Below are positions 42,702 through 45,168 of a DNA stretch of 45,168 nt, piece by piece; within the stretch, counting starts at the first letter, position 1; each line of letters begins with the position of its first letter. The translations under genes were made by a program, and so were the position numbers. A model generated the notes under the pieces. That model did no database searches. It was given only the letters and a program-made list of their open reading frames with translations, and was not told where the DNA came from. The stretch covers positions 1-45,168 of the forward strand of contig JAPLUF010000283.1 of assembly GCA_026397755.1 (NCBI GenBank), in the 5' to 3' direction. This stretch comes from Verrucomicrobiota bacterium. Its GTDB lineage: Bacteria; Verrucomicrobiota; Verrucomicrobiia; Limisphaerales; UBA9464.

Positions 42702-44018
42702 ATGAAACCTGCACGATGGCTGGCCGACTACGGCATGATTTTGGTTCTGGTGCTGCTGTGCGCCTTTTTCAGCGCGGTGACTTACAGCGAGCAGTCGCCG
42801 ACCGGTGAGGCCGCCGCGCGTCAGGTGGTTGAGGCGGTGTTGAAGGCGGTGCCCAAAGGAGCCCGCGTTTTAGTTGTAGCCAGCGATCAACCCGGAGATG
42901 CGGTTTTCGCCGCCCGCGTTGAACGTGATCTCACGGCCGCCGGCGCGCGGGTTCTCGCGACCGTGACCGGTGAACCGCGCAACGCCCGCGAGGCCTTACA
43001 GAAAATTCAGTCAGCGGGTGGGTCGATGGATGCGATCGCTGCCACCCGTGTGGCCGGAGGTTGGCGGCTTATCACGGACCTCGCCTCCGATTTCTCGTCG
43101 CTGGGATCGCCCCGGGTCATCACACCGGCCAGCTACCGGTGGCCCAATTTTCTGAAGTCCGAAAACCTTCTCAATATCGCCAACCAAATTGCCGTGATCG
43201 CCATCGTGGCCATTGGCATGACTTTGGTCATTATCACCGGCGGCATCGATTTATCCGTGGGGAGCCTTATCGCGCTGTCGGCCGTGCTGGCGGCGGGATT
43301 TATTCGTGACCAGGCCGGGGGTATGAGCGCCTCCACCGGCGGCATGGTGCTCGGGTGTTTGTTGGCCATTGTGGTGTGCGGGGCGGTCGGAGGTTTCTCA
43401 GGCCTGATGATCACCCGATTTGCCATCCCACCCTTCATCGTGACGCTGGCCATGATGCTCGTTGGCAGTGGCTTGGCCTACATTTTGGCCCAGGGACAAT
43501 CGATTTATCAAATTCCCGATTCCTTTGTCTGGCTCGGGCGCGGTGCGGACCTCTTCGGGCTTCCCAATGCCGTGGTGCTCCTGCTGGTGCTGTACGCCCT
43601 GGCCCAGGTGCTCATGTCGCGCATGAAGCTCGGACGTTACTTGTACGCCGTCGGTGGCAATGCGGAGGCGGCGCGGCTTTCGGGCGTGCCGGTTCGGCGC
43701 GTGCTCCTCTTCGCTTATGTGGCCAGTGGGTTGCTTGCGGGACTGGGGGGCGTGATCATGGCTTCGCAGCTCAAGAGCGGATCACCCACGTATGGCAACA
43801 TGTACGAGTTGTACGTGATTGCCGCCGTCGTCGTGGGCGGTACGAGCCTGAGCGGAGGCGAGGGCCGGATGCTGGGGACGTTGACCGGAGCCTTCACCAT
43901 CGCCGTCATCCAGAATGGCATGAACCTCACCAATGTGGAGAGTTACACCCAGAAGGTGGTGCTCGGGTTGGTGATCTTGGGAGCGGTGCTCCTCGACAAG
44001 CTGCGCCAAGCCCGTTGA
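42702..44018 (+). CDS. Sugar ABC transporter permease (RbsC family) with inserted extracytoplasmic domain
   Basis: Start at 42702 gives 438 aa, 4 nt after the ATPase stop; the ATG at 42690 is an alternative. The core from about residue 145 is a standard RbsC-type permease: NFLKSENLLNIANQ, IGMTLVIITGGIDLSVGS, ITRFAIPPFIVTLAMM, YAVGGNAEAARLSGVPV, GLGGVIMASQLKSG and GGTSLSGGEGRMLGT. Between the first membrane helix (about 8-28) and this core is an unusual segment of about 115 residues (30-145) with beta-alpha-beta character (ARVLVVASDQPGDAVFAARV ... AGARVLATVTG). It should lie outside the inner membrane, where the binding protein docks. Usual family members have about 320 aa and a short loop here. 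Confidence 0.9.
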   Translation: MKPARWLADYGMILVLVLLCAFFSAVTYSEQSPTGEAAARQVVEAVLKAVPKGARVLVVASDQPGDAVFAARVERDLTAAGARVLATVTGEPRNAREALQKIQSAGGSMDAIAATRVAGGWRLITDLASDFSSLGSPRVITPASYRWPNFLKSENLLNIANQIAVIAIVAIGMTLVIITGGIDLSVGSLIALSAVLAAGFIRDQAGGMSASTGGMVLGCLLAIVVCGAVGGFSGLMITRFAIPPFIVTLAMMLVGSGLAYILAQGQSIYQIPDSFVWLGRGADLFGLPNAVVLLLVLYALAQVLMSRMKLGRYLYAVGGNAEAARLSGVPVRRVLLFAYVASGLLAGLGGVIMASQLKSGSPTYGNMYELYVIAAVVVGGTSLSGGEGRMLGTLTGAFTIAVIQNGMNLTNVESYTQKVVLGLVILGAVLLDKLRQAR

Positions 44019-44083
44019 GTGATCCGTCCGTCGTTCCTATGCCCGCGCCTCTTGATTTTCCGTCTCTATTCTCAGGCTCGAAC

Positions 44084-44100
44084 TGCGATCCCGAATCGCA
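44084..44100 (+). promoter_or_regulatory. Small inverted repeat before the GH32 gene
   Basis: TGCGAT-CCCGA-ATCGCA is a perfect 6-bp inverted repeat, 36 nt before the ATG at 44137. It could be an operator or an RNA hairpin that sets relative expression of the GH32 gene. No T-run follows. Confidence 0.3.
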
Positions 44101-44136
44101 TCCTATTCCGACTTCGATCTAGCCAATTCCTGTCCC

Positions 44137-45168
44137 ATGAAATCGATCATCCAGTCCGCTCTCCTTGCCGTGGTGCTCGCGACCGTCGCCGGTGCCCGCG
44201 CGGCCGACGACCTCCTCATCGCCGACTTTGAAGGCGTCGACTATGGCGCGTGGAAGGCCACCGGCGAGGCGTTTGGCAGCGCCCCAGCCCGCGGCGCACT
44301 AGCCGGGCAGATGCAGGTCGAGGGTTTTCTCGGGAAGGGGTTGGTCAACACGTTCCGCGGCGGCGATGACGCGACCGGTGCCTTGAGTTCACCGCCCTTC
44401 AAGATCGAGCGGCGCTTCCTCGCCTTCCTCATCGGCGGGGGCCACAACGAGCAGAAGCTCGCCCTGCAATTGCTGGTGGATGGCCAGGTGGTCCGTTCGG
44501 CGACGGGCCCGAATGACCGCAGTGGCGGCAGCGAGGCGTTGGCTCCTGACTCGTGGGACGTCTCCGAGTTGGCCGGTCAGACGGCCTCCATTCGCATTGT
44601 CGACGAGGCCAAGGGCGGTTGGGGACATCTTAATGTCGATCACCTCCGGCAAACCGACGCCCGACCGAAAGGCTTGCAGAAGAACGTCGAGCAATCCATC
44701 CCGGTGACGGCTCGTTATTTGCACCTGCCCATTCGCAACGGGGCCCCGAAGCGCGTGGTGACCTTGATGGTGGACGGGAAGCCCGTCGTTCGGAATGACA
44801 TCGAGTTGGCCGATGGCGCGGCCGATTGGTGGGCGCCCATGGACGTGTCGGCCTGGCGGGGAAAGACCGTCACCCTCCGTGTGGACGCATTGCCTGCCGA
44901 TTCCACGGCGTTGTCGGCGATCGAACAGGGCGACGGATTTAAGGACGAGGGATCGCTGTACCGCGAGCCGTTGCGCGGGCAGTTCCATTTTTCGCCAAAG
45001 CGCGGTTGGAACAACGATCCGAACGGCATGGTCTTCTACAACGGCGAGTACCACTTGTTCTTCCAGCACAATCCGTACGGTTGGGATTGGGGCAACATGC
45101 ACTGGGGTCATGCCGTCAGTCGCGATCTCGTCCACTGGGACGAGCTCGGAGACAAGCTCCTGCCCGAC
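44137..45168 (+). CDS. GH32 fructan hydrolase (levanase/inulinase type), 3' truncated by window
   Basis: The frame is open from the ATG at 44137 to the last base (344 codons). A signal peptide spans residues 1-23 (LLAVVLATVAGARA, then AD). An N-terminal beta-sandwich domain (about 24-170) has LIADFEGVDYGAWKATGEAF, FLIGGGHNEQKLALQLLVDG and WGHLNVDHL, as in many GH32 enzymes of this phylum. After a linker domain the catalytic propeller begins near residue 275: FHFSPKRGWNNDPNGMVFY contains the WxNDPNG motif with the nucleophile Asp, followed by YHLFFQHNPYGWDWGNMHWG and SRDLVHWDEL. It would release fructose from levan, inulin or sucrose outside the cell for the transporter upstream. The other catalytic residues (RDP, EC) lie beyond the window. 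Confidence 0.9.
   Translation, partial: MKSIIQSALLAVVLATVAGARAADDLLIADFEGVDYGAWKATGEAFGSAPARGALAGQMQVEGFLGKGLVNTFRGGDDATGALSSPPFKIERRFLAFLIGGGHNEQKLALQLLVDGQVVRSATGPNDRSGGSEALAPDSWDVSELAGQTASIRIVDEAKGGWGHLNVDHLRQTDARPKGLQKNVEQSIPVTARYLHLPIRNGAPKRVVTLMVDGKPVVRNDIELADGAADWWAPMDVSAWRGKTVTLRVDALPADSTALSAIEQGDGFKDEGSLYREPLRGQFHFSPKRGWNNDPNGMVFYNGEYHLFFQHNPYGWDWGNMHWGHAVSRDLVHWDELGDKLLPD

Overview
The window looks like a chromosomal piece of a GC-rich Gram-negative bacterium of the Planctomycetes-Verrucomicrobia-Chlamydiae group, most likely Verrucomicrobiota. The argument is one of content: very large secreted proteins with LamG, PA14, CotH and lamin-tail domains; several FG-GAP/ASPIC-UnbV (CRTAC1-type) proteins; an alginate-export-type porin in a nitrate operon; and a C-terminal module ending in an aromatic-Arg-x-basic tail. 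No rRNA, tRNA, CRISPR array, insertion sequence or phage gene was seen. Taxonomy is inferred from gene content only.

Region 1 (1-10641, plus strand) is a nitrate assimilation operon entered in its middle. In order it holds two nitrate/sulfonate-type ABC ATPases (the first cut by the window edge), an outer-membrane porin, an NADPH diflavin reductase, a siroheme/[4Fe-4S] nitrite reductase (NirA), a fused DmsB-DmsC-like iron-sulfur/membrane-anchor protein, and a molybdenum nitrate reductase (NasA/NarB type). Together they would import nitrate and reduce it to ammonium. The binding protein and permease presumably lie upstream of base 1.

Region 2 (10642-33496) is a 23-kb block of large exported proteins. 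Two multidomain lectin-like proteins (1090 and 1206 aa) share the same signal peptide start and a 69-bp identical upstream cassette. Between them lie a c-heme/FG-GAP protein and a 1254-aa double FG-GAP/ASPIC protein, translationally coupled. On the minus strand follow a TPR protein and two CRTAC1 paralogues, all with 4-nt overlaps, and upstream of them a 1522-aa CotH-kinase/LamG/lamin-tail protein. The lectin-like proteins and the CotH protein appear to share a C-terminal module. The biochemical role of this block is not known to me; surface adhesion or glycan recognition is the simplest guess.

Region 3 (33583-37813, minus strand) holds a DUF3050 protein, an intergenic stretch with a palindromic repeat, a serine hydrolase of the beta-lactamase class C fold, and a PQQ-type glucose/sorbosone dehydrogenase broken by one missing base.

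Region 4 (38053-45168, plus strand) is a sugar-uptake operon: a secreted mutarotase-like protein, a ribose/fructose-type binding lipoprotein, an AroE-like dehydrogenase that lacks the shikimate-binding serines, an RbsA-type double ATPase, an RbsC-type permease with an extra extracytoplasmic domain, and a GH32 fructan hydrolase cut by the window end. A perfect GTGA-N6-TCAC palindrome lies in the upstream divergent region. The GH32 gene suggests that the transported sugar is fructose or a fructo-oligosaccharide.
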